Source of the DNA: Salipiger abyssi
GTDB lineage: Bacteria; Pseudomonadota; Alphaproteobacteria; Rhodobacterales; Rhodobacteraceae
DNA length: 64,000 nt
Direction of reading: 5' to 3'
NCBI RefSeq assembly: GCF_001975705.1
Contig: NZ_CP015093.1
Span: 4,182,391 to 4,246,390, forward strand
Positions 42,568 to 54,491 of the stretch are shown one piece after another (position 1 is the stretch's first letter; each line of letters starts with the position of its first letter). The position numbers were made by a program, and so were the translations under genes. Below the pieces are notes generated by a model. That model was not told the origin of the DNA. It searched no databases and worked only from the letters and a program-made list of their open reading frames with translations.

Positions 42568-44772
42568 TCAGGTGGTCACAATAACCCGAACCGGTCCGTC
42601 GCGACGCAGAACATCGGCAACCACGTGGGTGCCAGACCGGCGCAGAGCCACATCGACGGATCCACCATCAAGGCGGAGATTGCGCAGCACGACCTCTCCC
42701 AGAAACTCCGGAAGGATCGGTTGCTCGAAGATCACCTGCCGCGCCTCGGCGTCGAAGCGCAGCCCGAGACAGGCCTGAAGCAGCAAAAGCGGCGCTCCCG
42801 CCGCCCAGGCCTGCGGCGTACAGGCCACCGGATAGAAGGTGGGGCCTTGCGTCTCGCGGCGCGGGAAGCCGCAGAACAACTCCGGCAACCGTCGCAGGTC
42901 GATATAGGTGGCCGCAGAGAAGATGCCCTCGAAAATCCGTGCGGCCTCTTCACGGAACCCGTAGCGCGCCAACCCCGCCCCGATCAGCGCATTGTCATGG
43001 GGCCAGACCGACCCGTTGTGATAGCTCATCGGATTGTACCGTGCCTGACCCGCGGCAATGGTCCGCACTCCCCATCCGCAGAAAGACGACGGCCCCATCA
43101 GGGCTCGAACGACCGTTTCGGCGCGCTCCTCCGGGACGATTCCCGTCCAGAGCAGATGGCCCGCGTTCGAACTGCGTACTCGGCAGGGCCGTTTGTCACC
43201 ATCGAGGGCGAGCACATAGGTTCCAAGCTCATCGTCCCAGAACGCCGCGTCAAAACGGGACTTCAATTCCGAGGCCTTTTGCGCCTGTTCCTCCGCGATC
43301 CCGTCATGACCGAGTTCCCGTGCGATCTCGGACGCAGCCAGCCGGGCAGCATAGACGTAGCCCTGTACCTCGCATAGCGCGATCGGCCCCTTGGCCAGCG
43401 TCCCATCGGCGTGAAACACCGCATCATGACTGTCCTTCCACCCCTGGTTGGCGAGCCCCTTGTCGCTGCGCCTCCCGTATTCCACGAAACCGTCGCCGTC
43501 CCGATCGCCATAGGTCTCGATCCAGTCGAGCGCCGCACAGACATGCGGCCAGAGTGTTTCCAGCACCACCCGATTGCCGGTGCGTTCGAAATACGCCCCG
43601 GCGAGCATCACGAACAGCGGTGTCGAATCCACGCTGCCGTAATAGCGCCGGAACGGAACTTCGCCGGTTTCCGCCATTTCGCCATAACGCACTTCATGAA
43701 GGATCTTGCCTGGCTCGGCATCGGTATCCGGATCGAATTCCGTCGCCTGGTTGGCCGCAAGATGCAGTAAAACGCCCCGCGCGACCGCCGGGTCGAGCCA
43801 GAGCATTTCCCAGGCGGTGATCAGAGCATCGCGCCCGAACACGGTGCTGAACCAGGGCACGCCCGCATAGGGATAGGGCCCCTCCTCCGTATCGGTCATG
43901 AGCATGTAGAGGTCCGAGACCGAACGGCGCATGGTCTCGTTGAATATCTCGTTGGAGCTTTGCACCGTGGCTGCGCGGGAAGAAGAACGTCTGAGTGCGC
44001 GGCGCGCGTCCCGCAACGAGCGGAAAAACAGGCGCGACGGAGGATCCTCAGCCCCATTCACGTCGCAGCCGATCTCGATAAAGAGCGAACGCGTTTCGCC
44101 GGGGGCGAGGCTCAGACGATAGACGGCTTTCCCCGGCTCAAGCTGCGCAGGCGCAGGATCAAAACGCAGAGCGGTGCTACGTGGATTGTGGTCGAGCCCC
44201 CGGTACGACAAGAGCACGTGCGAGCCATCCACCTCCGGCAAGAGCGACGTTCCCCGGCGGGCCCGCACCCGGCCACGGACCTCAAAAATATCCGCAAAAT
44301 CGGCCTCAAAGGCGATTTCCAAGGTAATCTCATGTGGGGCCTCGTCGAAATTGCGTACCGCCAGCCGCTCATAACACGTGCCCTGCCAGAGAAACCGCGT
44401 CCGGCGCATGTGGATGCGATCATGCGCAATCAGACAGCGACCGGTTTCGTCATAAAGATCGGGATTCGTCAGATCGCAGGTCAGCGTGGCGTTATCGTCG
44501 CGCAATGTGGACGAGAGCAGCATGGGCCGCTCTCCCCCGATGGTCAGATAGTAATGCGAGAGATACCTGGTGTCGCGATGGAACAGGCCCTCGGGGCTGC
44601 CTGGCCCCGAGAGCACATCGCCATTGTGATCGAACACGGCGAAGGTATCGCCGTGCTTCAGGGTTCGTGGCCGCCGCTCCTGCAAGGAGGCTGCCGCCGG
44701 GATGAAGAATTGCGCCGGCGGCGCGACCAGTTGCGACGCACGCAAGGCCGTCTGTTGCAGCGCCTCGGTCAT
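42568..44772 (-). CDS. Amylo-alpha-1,6-glucosidase / glycogen-debranching-type enzyme
   Basis: A 734-residue protein. The N-terminal domain (about 35-260) is of the GDE-N type: FAVFDHNGDVLSGPGSPEGLFHRDTRYLSHYYL. The C-terminal (alpha/alpha)6 barrel has WFSTVFGRDALITAWEMLWLDP, VDSTPLFVML, NQGWKDSHDAVFHADG and YHNGSVWPHDNALI with acidic catalytic residues. It should cleave alpha-1,6 branches or related glucans. The ATG at 44772 has AAGGAGAG upstream. It follows a glycosyltransferase gene by 17 bases, so the two probably work on the same glucan or compatible solute. Confidence 0.88.
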   Translation of the reverse strand: MTEALQQTALRASQLVAPPAQFFIPAAASLQERRPRTLKHGDTFAVFDHNGDVLSGPGSPEGLFHRDTRYLSHYYLTIGGERPMLLSSTLRDDNATLTCDLTNPDLYDETGRCLIAHDRIHMRRTRFLWQGTCYERLAVRNFDEAPHEITLEIAFEADFADIFEVRGRVRARRGTSLLPEVDGSHVLLSYRGLDHNPRSTALRFDPAPAQLEPGKAVYRLSLAPGETRSLFIEIGCDVNGAEDPPSRLFFRSLRDARRALRRSSSRAATVQSSNEIFNETMRRSVSDLYMLMTDTEEGPYPYAGVPWFSTVFGRDALITAWEMLWLDPAVARGVLLHLAANQATEFDPDTDAEPGKILHEVRYGEMAETGEVPFRRYYGSVDSTPLFVMLAGAYFERTGNRVVLETLWPHVCAALDWIETYGDRDGDGFVEYGRRSDKGLANQGWKDSHDAVFHADGTLAKGPIALCEVQGYVYAARLAASEIARELGHDGIAEEQAQKASELKSRFDAAFWDDELGTYVLALDGDKRPCRVRSSNAGHLLWTGIVPEERAETVVRALMGPSSFCGWGVRTIAAGQARYNPMSYHNGSVWPHDNALIGAGLARYGFREEAARIFEGIFSAATYIDLRRLPELFCGFPRRETQGPTFYPVACTPQAWAAGAPLLLLQACLGLRFDAEARQVIFEQPILPEFLGEVVLRNLRLDGGSVDVALRRSGTHVVADVLRRDGPVRVIVTT

Positions 44773-44789
44773 CTTACTCTCCTTCGCAC

Positions 44790-45890
44790 TCATTCCGCTG
44801 CATGCAGGACATGGGCCCCATGGCCGCCGAGCATATGCGGGAGCGGCATCGTAACAGCCTCGACGCCCGGCAGCCCGCGATAGATTTCGACATAGTCGCG
44901 CGCCATGCGATCTGCGGTGAAGCGTTCTTCGAACGTCTCGCGCACGATTCCTCTGCTGATACGGTCCAGCTTGCTGACGGCCGCGACAGCGTCCTCCAGC
45001 GAGTGCACGACATAGCCGGTCAGCCCTGGCTCCACGATCTCGGGCACTGAGCCATTCGCCCATGCGATTACAGGCGTGCCGCAGGCCATGGCCTCGATCA
45101 TCACCAAGCCGAAAGGTTCGGGCCAGTCGACCGGGAAGAGCAGCGCCCGCGCGTTCCCGAGAAATTCGGCCTTTTGCTTCTCGTTGATCTCTCCGATGAA
45201 CTCGACATTGTCGTGGGCGTCGACCATAGGCGCGATGATCTCTTCCCAATACTTGCGATCCGCATCGCCTATCTTGGCGGCGATTTTCAGTGGCATCCCC
45301 GCCCGCGCCGCAATTTCGATGGCGCGGTCCGGGCGTTTCTCCGGCGAAATCCGTCCGAGGAAAGCAAGATAGTCGCCGTTCGGGCGTTCGGTGAAGGGCA
45401 GCAGAGTCTTGGGAAGACCGTGATAAACTGTTCCTGCCCAGTTCACGAAGGGCACCGGACGGCGCTGGTCGTCCGAGATCGAAACGAGCGGATAGTTCGG
45501 GAAGGTCGCATAGAAGGGACGAAGATCAGGCCCGTCGAGCCGGCCGTGCATGGTCGTCACCATGCGATCGGCGAATGCGCGCGCCATGGGATAGTGCAGG
45601 AAGTCGATGTGAAAATGCAGCACGTCGAATTCATCGGCCCGCAAGCGGACTTCCTCCAGCATGGCGACATGCCAAGGCAGCGAGTTCTTCACGTTCGGAT
45701 CGAGCCGGAGCGCTTCCTTGCTGCACGGAACCAGGTGGGCCTTGGTCCGGCTGTCGCCGCTGGCGAACAGCGTGACTTCATGGCCCTGCCTGACCAGTTC
45801 TTCGGTGAGATAGGAGACGATCCTTTCTGTTCCCCCATAGAGACGCGGCGGGCAACTTTCTTCCAGCGGTGCGATCTGTGCGATCTTCAT
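44790..45890 (-). CDS. Glycosyltransferase family 4 protein
   Basis: A 366-residue GT-B-fold transferase: N-terminal MKIAQIAPLEESCPPRLYGGTERIVSYLTEEL (acceptor domain) and C-terminal donor domain with FLGRISPEKRPDRAIEIA and the EX7E-type EPFGLVMIEAMACGTPVIA. It uses a nucleotide-sugar donor. The start at 45890 has GAGGAGG 10 bases upstream; 12 extra codons are open further up. It is 17 bases upstream of the debranching enzyme gene. The acceptor is unknown; glucan or trehalose-like products are guesses. Confidence 0.88.
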   Translation of the reverse strand: MKIAQIAPLEESCPPRLYGGTERIVSYLTEELVRQGHEVTLFASGDSRTKAHLVPCSKEALRLDPNVKNSLPWHVAMLEEVRLRADEFDVLHFHIDFLHYPMARAFADRMVTTMHGRLDGPDLRPFYATFPNYPLVSISDDQRRPVPFVNWAGTVYHGLPKTLLPFTERPNGDYLAFLGRISPEKRPDRAIEIAARAGMPLKIAAKIGDADRKYWEEIIAPMVDAHDNVEFIGEINEKQKAEFLGNARALLFPVDWPEPFGLVMIEAMACGTPVIAWANGSVPEIVEPGLTGYVVHSLEDAVAAVSKLDRISRGIVRETFEERFTADRMARDYVEIYRGLPGVEAVTMPLPHMLGGHGAHVLHAAE

Positions 45891-46214
45891 CGGCAAAACC
45901 TCCTCTTCTGAGCGAAGCCTCAACAATGGATGCGAGAAGGTCGTCTACGATCACCCCGCCTGGGCATGACCGCCGGATGTGGCATCTCGAATTCGGACAG
46001 TCGTGATACAAGATCACTGCCATCCGCCGGACCATGGTTCCGGAACGCGAGATGGCCTTGCCCGGCAAAACCTCCTGCGCAAAACAGCGATGTCAGATAG
46101 CAGGGAACCCCTGCGAAAAGTTCAGTTAGAAATCGACTTTGGAGTTTCAACCCCCTCCCGCGCGCAAAAAATATGGCGCGAAGCAGGCAGGTGCTGAGTG
46201 TGCGTTGGCCGCAT
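45891..46214. other. Gap between glycosyltransferase and antiporter genes with duplicated ribosome-site block
   Basis: The 14-base block AGGAGGTTTTGCCG (minus strand) occurs twice: at 45891-45904, just before the glycosyltransferase ATG, and at 46063-46076. After the second copy a frame opens from a TTG (46068) and reads into the glycosyltransferase gene; it has no recognisable product. A promoter for the sugar genes may lie here. No gene is called. Confidence 0.45.
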
Positions 46215-47360
46215 TCACGCTGCGCGACGAACCACAACCGCTCCAATCAGCATGCTCAGCCCCAACGCAAGGAACAGAGGGTCGGCGATCTTGGCTTGCA
46301 ACAGGCCGGAGGCAGTCGTGACAGAGATGAGCATCAAGCTGAATTCGCCGCCATGGGCCAGGATGGCGCCCGCGCGAAGCGCAGTCTCGAGCTGTTCTCC
46401 GAACATGCGGGTCAGGGCAACAACAAGCGCGAGTTTCACCACCATGAGCACAAAAAGCCATGCCAACACCATTGGCCATGTCGACCAAAGCGCACCTATA
46501 TGGAGTTGAGCTCCGATACCGATGAAGAACACCCCGACGAACAGATCCCGGAACGGCCTGATTTCCCGTTCAACGAATTGGCGGGCGTCGCCCTCAGCGA
46601 TCATCATGCCGGCAGCGAAGGCACCGAGCGCCGGCGAAAGACCCGCAACCTGCGCAATAATGGCCGCGAGCAAGGCAACGGTCAGGGCCAGAAGCTGTGC
46701 GAGTTCAGCCTCGCCCTGGGTTGCGACCCATCCGGCAAGCCGCTGAAGCATTGACCGGGCGATGAAGAGCGCCCCGACGAGCACGCCCATGCCCTCGACC
46801 ATCTTCAGGACGTCGTGCCCGCTTTCCACGACTCCTGCCGCGGCGATGACATCGTGAAAGGCCAGAAAGCCGACGGCCGCCAGATCCTGAAACAGCAGAA
46901 CAGCGATCGCGACCCGTCCCTGGGGCGTCCCGAGCGCATCGCCGCCCGCCAGGACCTTAAGGCAAAGCGCGGTCGACGACATCGCGACCGCGCCAGCGAT
47001 CAGAACCGCCGCCGCCGGCGCGATCTCGGTAAAGACGAGCAGCCCTGCGGTGACCGACCCTCCGGTTACGAGCACCTGTGTCAGACCGAGTCCGAAGATC
47101 AGCCGCCGGAGCGACACGAGCTTGTCGAGGGAGAATTCCAGACCAAGCGCAAAGAGAAGCAGGATCACCCCGACCTCACCTATAAGCGTCAGTGTGGCAC
47201 CCTCGGCGATGAGCCCCAGACCGGACGGCCCGATCACAATGCCGGACAGCAGGAAACCGACCAGTGCGGGGATGCCAAGCCATGCGCAGATCGCGACATG
47301 GCAAAAAGCCATCATGGCGAGCAACGCGGCGGCCTCCAACAGCCCCTGGTCGGCGTGCAT
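46215..47360 (-). CDS. KefB-like cation/proton antiporter, membrane domain only
   Basis: A 381-residue CPA2-family antiporter with about 12 membrane segments. Typical stretches are GFLLSGIVIGPSGLGLI, LLLFALGLEFSLDKL, AVAMSSTALCLKVL, VLLFQDLAAVGFLAF and LSPALGAFAAGMMIAEG. Normal KefB/KefC are about 600 residues with a C-terminal NAD-binding RCK domain; here the protein ends just after the last segment, so gating by glutathione or nucleotides is absent. The start ATG at 47360 shares one base with the upstream stop (TGATG), giving translational coupling. KefB-like genes are usual in stress-tolerance islands. Confidence 0.88.
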   Translation of the reverse strand: MHADQGLLEAAALLAMMAFCHVAICAWLGIPALVGFLLSGIVIGPSGLGLIAEGATLTLIGEVGVILLLFALGLEFSLDKLVSLRRLIFGLGLTQVLVTGGSVTAGLLVFTEIAPAAAVLIAGAVAMSSTALCLKVLAGGDALGTPQGRVAIAVLLFQDLAAVGFLAFHDVIAAAGVVESGHDVLKMVEGMGVLVGALFIARSMLQRLAGWVATQGEAELAQLLALTVALLAAIIAQVAGLSPALGAFAAGMMIAEGDARQFVEREIRPFRDLFVGVFFIGIGAQLHIGALWSTWPMVLAWLFVLMVVKLALVVALTRMFGEQLETALRAGAILAHGGEFSLMLISVTTASGLLQAKIADPLFLALGLSMLIGAVVVRRAA

Positions 47361-47944
47361 CAACGTCGCCCGCTTCCATAGACAGTTGCCCCGATCCACG
47401 CCGGTGGGTCGGACGCGGGGAAGGATTCAGCACTCGCTTCACAGACCGGGTCTGCAGCCGTCGCGAGTTCCGCTGATAGATCACGAACGCTGGCCGCGTC
47501 GATGCCTCGGTGAAGCCGGTGCCGGGAACTCGGTCGGTGGCCGGTCTCGATGCGGTGGGCGCCAGGAGCATCGGCTCCCTTGCTGGTTGGCGCTGTCTCC
47601 CACCAGAAGCGGCGCGGTGGCACGGATCGACGTTTGTCCGGCTCGTGGCGCACGATATACTGCCAGTCGTTTCGTTCCGCGAAGGCGATGGCGCTGTCGA
47701 GATCAGGGAATGTCAGGCGGATCGGACGATAGGGATCTTTGGTTGCGGTCCAGCCCATAAGAGGCTCGATGACCGGCGCCCGGGCCGTCTCAAACTCGAG
47801 TATCCAATGCTGCCGCCTGATTGGAGCGGAGGTGTGAGACGAGCGAGCTGGCCTGTAGATCAACGCTGTCGGCACGTCTGGAGATGTCAGGTCAGTTCCG
47901 GGGATCTTCGGTCGAAACGGTGGGCGGTTGTGTCCTTTCAGCAT
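47360..47944 (-). CDS. Second NDUFS4-domain protein
   Basis: A 194-residue protein with an NDUFS4-type domain at about residues 27-102: ALIYRPARSSHTSA, then EPLMGWTATKDPYRPIRLTF and AIAFAERNDWQYIV. The signature EPLMGWT is shared with the other island copy at 40779-41510. The C-terminal part is different: low-complexity Arg/His region, then a motif ASAESFPASDPPAW known from many small bacterial proteins of unknown role. AGAGGT precedes the ATG at 47944. It lies between clpK and the antiporter gene and is coupled to the latter. Confidence 0.75.
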   Translation of the reverse strand: MLKGHNRPPFRPKIPGTDLTSPDVPTALIYRPARSSHTSAPIRRQHWILEFETARAPVIEPLMGWTATKDPYRPIRLTFPDLDSAIAFAERNDWQYIVRHEPDKRRSVPPRRFWWETAPTSKGADAPGAHRIETGHRPSSRHRLHRGIDAASVRDLSAELATAADPVCEASAESFPASDPPAWIGATVYGSGRR

Positions 47945-47967
47945 GATTTACCTCTCTTCGGATTGCG

Positions 47968-47992
47968 GCACCGGCGGCGTCACCGCCGGTGC
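47968..47992 (-). other. Intercistronic hairpin after clpK
   Basis: Perfect 10-bp stem GCACCGGCGG (47968-47977) with CCGCCGGTGC (47983-47992). No U tract follows, so it is more likely an mRNA stability or attenuation structure than a terminator. Confidence 0.5.
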
Positions 47993-48000
47993 GCGGGCCA

Positions 48001-50781
<2,781 letters not shown>

Positions 50782-50805
50782 TTTTCACCTCCGTCATGCT
50801 CCCAG

Positions 50806-50826
50806 CCGGAACGTCCGGACTGGGTC
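50806..50826 (-). other. Second copy of the intercistronic element, downstream of ftsH
   Basis: CCGGAACGTCC (50806-50816), GGA, CTGGGTC (50820-50826): the same two outer blocks as at 41560-41581 with a different centre. It lies 8-28 bases after the ftsH stop and before the clpK ribosome site and can fold through CCGGA/TCCGG. Confidence 0.55.
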
Positions 50827-50833
50827 TCTGTGT

Positions 50834-52666
50834 TCAGGCCGCCTCGACCTCCTGAGTGCGGACCTTTTCTGCGATGGCCCGAAGGTCGGGCTCGTCCAGC
50901 GTCTCGCGGTAGAGCAGATCGCGGGACGTTTCCTCCAGCAGCGCCCGGTTCGCGTCGAGAAGCGCGACCGTACGCGCGAAGATGTCGTCGATGATCGCCT
51001 TGACAGCGGTATCCATCCGCTCGGCCGTTGCCTCGCTGTGGCGGCGGTTGAGCCAGGCGGATTGATCCCCCGTGCCAAGGAAGCCGGGCCGCTCGGTGTC
51101 ATAGCTGACATGGCCCAGATCGGGGTCCATGCCGTAGCGCGCGACCATGGCCCTGGCGATGTCGGTTGCCTTCACCAGGTCGTCGGCGGCACCGGTCGAA
51201 AGGTGATCGTATATGAGCTTCTCGGCCGCACGCCCGCCCAGAAGAACGGCGATCTTGTTCTCCAGTTCCTCGCGGGTCATCAGGAAGCGGTCCTCGGTCG
51301 GGCGCTGGATCGTATAGCCGAGCGCACCGATCCCGCGCGGGATGATCGAGACTTTGTGCACCGGATCGACCCCCGGCAGCGCCATCGCGACCAGCGCGTG
51401 CCCCATTTCGTGATGCGCCACGATTTCCCGCTCGCGCGCGTTCAGAACACGGTTGCGCTTCTCCAGCCCGGCGACGATACGCTCTACTGCGTTGTTGAAG
51501 TCTTCCATGGTCACCGCATCGGCCTTTCGGCGGGTTGCCAATAGCGCCGCCTCATTGACCAGATTTGCCAGGTCCGCTCCGGAAAAGCCCGGGGTCAGCC
51601 CGGCGACCTTCTCCGCATCCACGTCCGGTGCGAGCGTCACCTTCTTCATGTGTACCCCGAGGATCTGGATGCGGCCCTTCTTGTCGGGCTTGTCCACCAG
51701 CACCTGCCGGTCGAAGCGCCCGGCCCTGAGCAGCGCCGGGTCGAGGATTTCCGGCCGGTTGGTGGCCGCCAGCAGCACGATCCCCGACGACGGGTCGAAC
51801 CCGTCCAGCTCAGTGAGAAGCTGGTTCAGCGTCTGTTCGCGCTCGTCATGCCCGCCGGCCATCTGACCGGAGGCGCGGGCGCGGCCGAGCGCGTCGAGCT
51901 CGTCGATGAAGATGATCGCCGGTGCGTTCTTGCGGGCCTGCTCGAACAGGTCGCGCACCCGGGCCGCACCGACGCCCACGAACATCTCGACGAATTCCGA
52001 GCCCGAGATCGAGAAGAAGGTCACGCCCGCCTCGCCCGCCACGGCCCGCGCCAGAAGCGTCTTGCCGGTACCCGGCGGGCCGACCAGCAGGATGCCTTTC
52101 GGGATCCGGGCGCCGAGCTTGCCGTAATCCTCAGGCGTCTTCAGGAAATCGACCACTTCCTCCAGCTCGGCCTTGGCCTCGTCGACCCCGGCCACATCGG
52201 CAAAGCTGACGCCCGTTTCCTTCTCCATGTAGACCTTGGCCTTGCTCTTGCCGACCTGCAGGAAACCGCCAAAACCCTGACGCTCGGCGAACTTGCGAAA
52301 GACGAACATCCAGAGACCGAAGAAGACCACTGCAGGCACCACCCAGGAGAGAAGCACCCCGATCCAGGTGTTTTGCGGAACGCCGGTGATCTCGACATCC
52401 GCGTCGTCCAGCCGTTCAAGAATTGCGGGATCGACGATCGTGGTGACGAAGCCAGAGCGGCCGTCGATGGGAGTCTCGAAGGTGCCGGTGATCGTATCGG
52501 ACCCGACCGAAACCGAAGCGATGTCGCCGTCGGCGAGATACTGTTCGAATTGGCTGTAGCTGATCGGCGCGATGCTGCGGTAGCTGGCGATCAGATCCTG
52601 AATAAAGATCACCGCAAAAAATGCGACGATCCAGTACCAGATGTTAAATTCGGTTCTCTTTTCCAT
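50834..52666 (-). CDS. ftsH: ATP-dependent zinc metalloprotease FtsH (island copy)
   Basis: A 610-residue membrane protease. Two membrane segments (about 9-25 and 105-125) flank a periplasmic domain. The AAA module has Walker A GPPGTGKT near 194-201, [13 protein letters not shown] and the SRH region; the M41 protease site HEMGH is near residue 420 with the third ligand Asp downstream. It degrades misfolded membrane proteins and some regulators. It is the first gene of the ftsH-clpK-NDUFS4-kefB run, behind a CTTGAA-type promoter. The housekeeping ftsH should be elsewhere. Confidence 0.93.
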   Translation of the reverse strand: MEKRTEFNIWYWIVAFFAVIFIQDLIASYRSIAPISYSQFEQYLADGDIASVSVGSDTITGTFETPIDGRSGFVTTIVDPAILERLDDADVEITGVPQNTWIGVLLSWVVPAVVFFGLWMFVFRKFAERQGFGGFLQVGKSKAKVYMEKETGVSFADVAGVDEAKAELEEVVDFLKTPEDYGKLGARIPKGILLVGPPGTGKTLLARAVAGEAGVTFFSISGSEFVEMFVGVGAARVRDLFEQARKNAPAIIFIDELDALGRARASGQMAGGHDEREQTLNQLLTELDGFDPSSGIVLLAATNRPEILDPALLRAGRFDRQVLVDKPDKKGRIQILGVHMKKVTLAPDVDAEKVAGLTPGFSGADLANLVNEAALLATRRKADAVTMEDFNNAVERIVAGLEKRNRVLNAREREIVAHHEMGHALVAMALPGVDPVHKVSIIPRGIGALGYTIQRPTEDRFLMTREELENKIAVLLGGRAAEKLIYDHLSTGAADDLVKATDIARAMVARYGMDPDLGHVSYDTERPGFLGTGDQSAWLNRRHSEATAERMDTAVKAIIDDIFARTVALLDANRALLEETSRDLLYRETLDEPDLRAIAEKVRTQEVEAA

Positions 52667-52724
52667 CCCCTTCTCTCCTCGGCGCCAACCCGTAGAGATG
52701 TTGCTGATTTGTCACATCCGGCCA

Positions 52725-52752
52725 GATTGGTATTGCTTGAGCCGAGTTCAAG
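52725..52752 (-). promoter_or_regulatory. RpoH-type promoter for ftsH-clpK operon
   Basis: Minus strand CTTGAA (52747-52752) and CCAATC (52725-52730) with a 16-base spacer, the same spacing as before hsp20. A divergent CTTGAG (52735-52740) points towards the M48 gene but has no good second box. It is about 60 bases before the ftsH ATG. Confidence 0.5.
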
Positions 52753-52835
52753 AGGGATCCGACATGAAGATCGAAGCTGGCAACGATGCCCAAAATTCTT
52801 ACATCCCGTGGCGTGCCACTTCCCGTTAGCCGCGA

Positions 52836-53789
52836 GTGAAATTTATTGCGATCATGACTGCGACGCCGCGCCACCAATTCCTGAACCTGCTCCAATCCAT
52901 ACTGCTTTTGGCGGGTATGGCGGTTATCGCCTGGTTCATCGTTTCGGCGATTGCGGGACAGGGCTTGGCGATTGCGATCGTCATCGGATCCTTGCTGGGA
53001 TTGCTGCTGTCACCCGGCATCCCGAAACGCCTTTTGCTGAACGCCTACGGCGCACGCAGGCTCAGCGGGCGGGAATTTCCAGAGGGCATGGCGATACTGG
53101 CCGAACTCGCACGCCGCGCCGGGCTGCCGCGTGTACCGGAACTCTACTATGTACCGAGCCAGATGCCGAACGCCTTCGCTATGGGCTCTCCGGATGAAAG
53201 CGCCGTCTGCGTCAGTGATGGTCTTCTGCGATTGATGAACCAGCGCGAACTGGCCGGGGTCCTGGCGCATGAGGTCGCTCACATCGCCAACCGCGATCTC
53301 TGGATCATGGGTCTGGCCGACGCGATGTCGCGCGCAGTGTCGCTCGCGTCCTGGGTTGGGCAACTCATCCTGCTGCTGAACCTGCCGCTCATCCTGGCCG
53401 GCGCGGCTTATGTGCCCTGGCAGGTACCGCTTGTCCTGATCTTTTCACCCACGATCATGGCCCTTCTTCAGCTCGCGCTGTCGCGGGCCCGGGAATACGA
53501 TGCCGACAGGGGTGGCGCCGAGCTGACCGGCGATCCCGATGGCCTCGCTTCGGCCCTCCTCAAGCTGGAACGTCGCGTCGGGCGCGTCTGGGAAGACATG
53601 TTCCTGCCCGGACGCCGCATCCCCGAACCCTCGCTCCTGCGCACGCACCCGCCCACCGCCGATCGAGTCCGGCGGCTGCGCGCACTTTCCGGACCCCGCC
53701 GACCGGTCCCACCGTCCGTTCCCCTGAACGCACCGCGGGCTGTGCGCGTTTCCACGCCGCGTTACGGGCCTGGGGGCGTCTATCGATGA
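52836..53789 (+). CDS. HtpX-like M48 zinc metalloprotease
   Basis: A 317-residue membrane protease. Two N-terminal membrane segments (about 15-60), then the zinc motif HEVAHIANRD near residue 145 and the third ligand Glu in RAREYDADRGG. PNAFAMGSP is also typical of HtpX. A second pair of hydrophobic segments lies at about 180-215. It handles damaged membrane proteins alongside FtsH. The start is GTG at 52836 or ATG at 52854 (MTATPRHQF). It is divergent from ftsH with a shared control region. Confidence 0.88.
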   Translation: MKFIAIMTATPRHQFLNLLQSILLLAGMAVIAWFIVSAIAGQGLAIAIVIGSLLGLLLSPGIPKRLLLNAYGARRLSGREFPEGMAILAELARRAGLPRVPELYYVPSQMPNAFAMGSPDESAVCVSDGLLRLMNQRELAGVLAHEVAHIANRDLWIMGLADAMSRAVSLASWVGQLILLLNLPLILAGAAYVPWQVPLVLIFSPTIMALLQLALSRAREYDADRGGAELTGDPDGLASALLKLERRVGRVWEDMFLPGRRIPEPSLLRTHPPTADRVRRLRALSGPRRPVPPSVPLNAPRAVRVSTPRYGPGGVYR

Positions 53790-54092
53790 GAACATTTTTT
53801 GCGTCGAGGTCTTGAAGTTGCAAATAGGCAACACTTTATCCGCAGCGGAACGCCCAGTTGGGGTTTCACGGATACGCGACAGGTTCGGCTGATTCAGCGG
53901 ACCGCCTGGCGTTCGCCCGAGGGGGAGCGCATGGCAGACGCGAATGCTCTAGACCGCCGCCAAAATGGCGAACCTTGAAGCATGTCCGTTCTCCGCGGGC
54001 GTTCAGTGGCGTGGTGACAAATCCACGCCGTCAACTGAAACGACGGAGGCGAAACATGCTCTATCCCACCTACACACGTCGCAGCGATCCGT

Positions 54093-54476
54093 TTGCGCTC
54101 GATGCTGCGCGATTTTGACGGGACCTCTCCTAGCCGCGTAACCCAGCCCGTTTTCCCCGCCGTAAACGTCTGGCAGGGCGACGAGGCGGTCGCGATCACT
54201 GCAGAACTCCCTGGCGTGGATCCGGCCGACATCGACATTTCCGTGAAGGAGAATGTCCTGACGCTCTCTGGCGAGCGCAAGGCGCCCGAAATTCCGGAAG
54301 GCGCCCGCTGGCACCGCAACGAACGCGGCTTTGGCAAGTTCGCTCGTTCGGTTCGGCTACCCTTCGTGGCCGCGGAGGACAAGGTCGAGGCGCGGATGAC
54401 CAACGGTGTGCTCCGCATCGTGATCGGCCGCCCCGAAGAGGACAAGCCGCGGAGAATCGAGATCAAGGCTGCGTAA
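54093..54476 (+). CDS. Small heat-shock protein 2, 5' end disrupted
   Basis: The alpha-crystallin domain is whole (AVNVWQGDEAVAITAELPGVD, LTLSGERKAPE, MTNGVLRIVIG). The strong ribosome site and ATG at 54056 instead encode MLYPTYTRRSDPFALDAARF and stop at 54118 in another frame. Homologues read DPFALMRSMLRDFD here, which would be restored by 8 more bases (ATGCGCTC) between two GCGCTC repeats. So the gene seems to carry an 8-base deletion. Translation may still begin at the TTG at 54093 or ATG at 54102 (MLRDFDGTSP). It is the first of three clustered hsp20 genes. Confidence 0.8.
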   Translation: MRSMLRDFDGTSPSRVTQPVFPAVNVWQGDEAVAITAELPGVDPADIDISVKENVLTLSGERKAPEIPEGARWHRNERGFGKFARSVRLPFVAAEDKVEARMTNGVLRIVIGRPEEDKPRRIEIKAA

Positions 54477-54491
54477 GAGGAGGACCAATAT

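Noticed and set aside
45778..46068. Minus-strand frame starting at TTG after AGGAGG, reading into the glycosyltransferase gene
   Set aside because: No recognisable family, overlaps a well-supported gene in another frame, and the start is weak.
53811..53840. CTTGAA box as a heat-shock promoter for the hsp20 cluster
   Set aside because: No acceptable second box at the right distance and the site is 240 bases from the first start codon.
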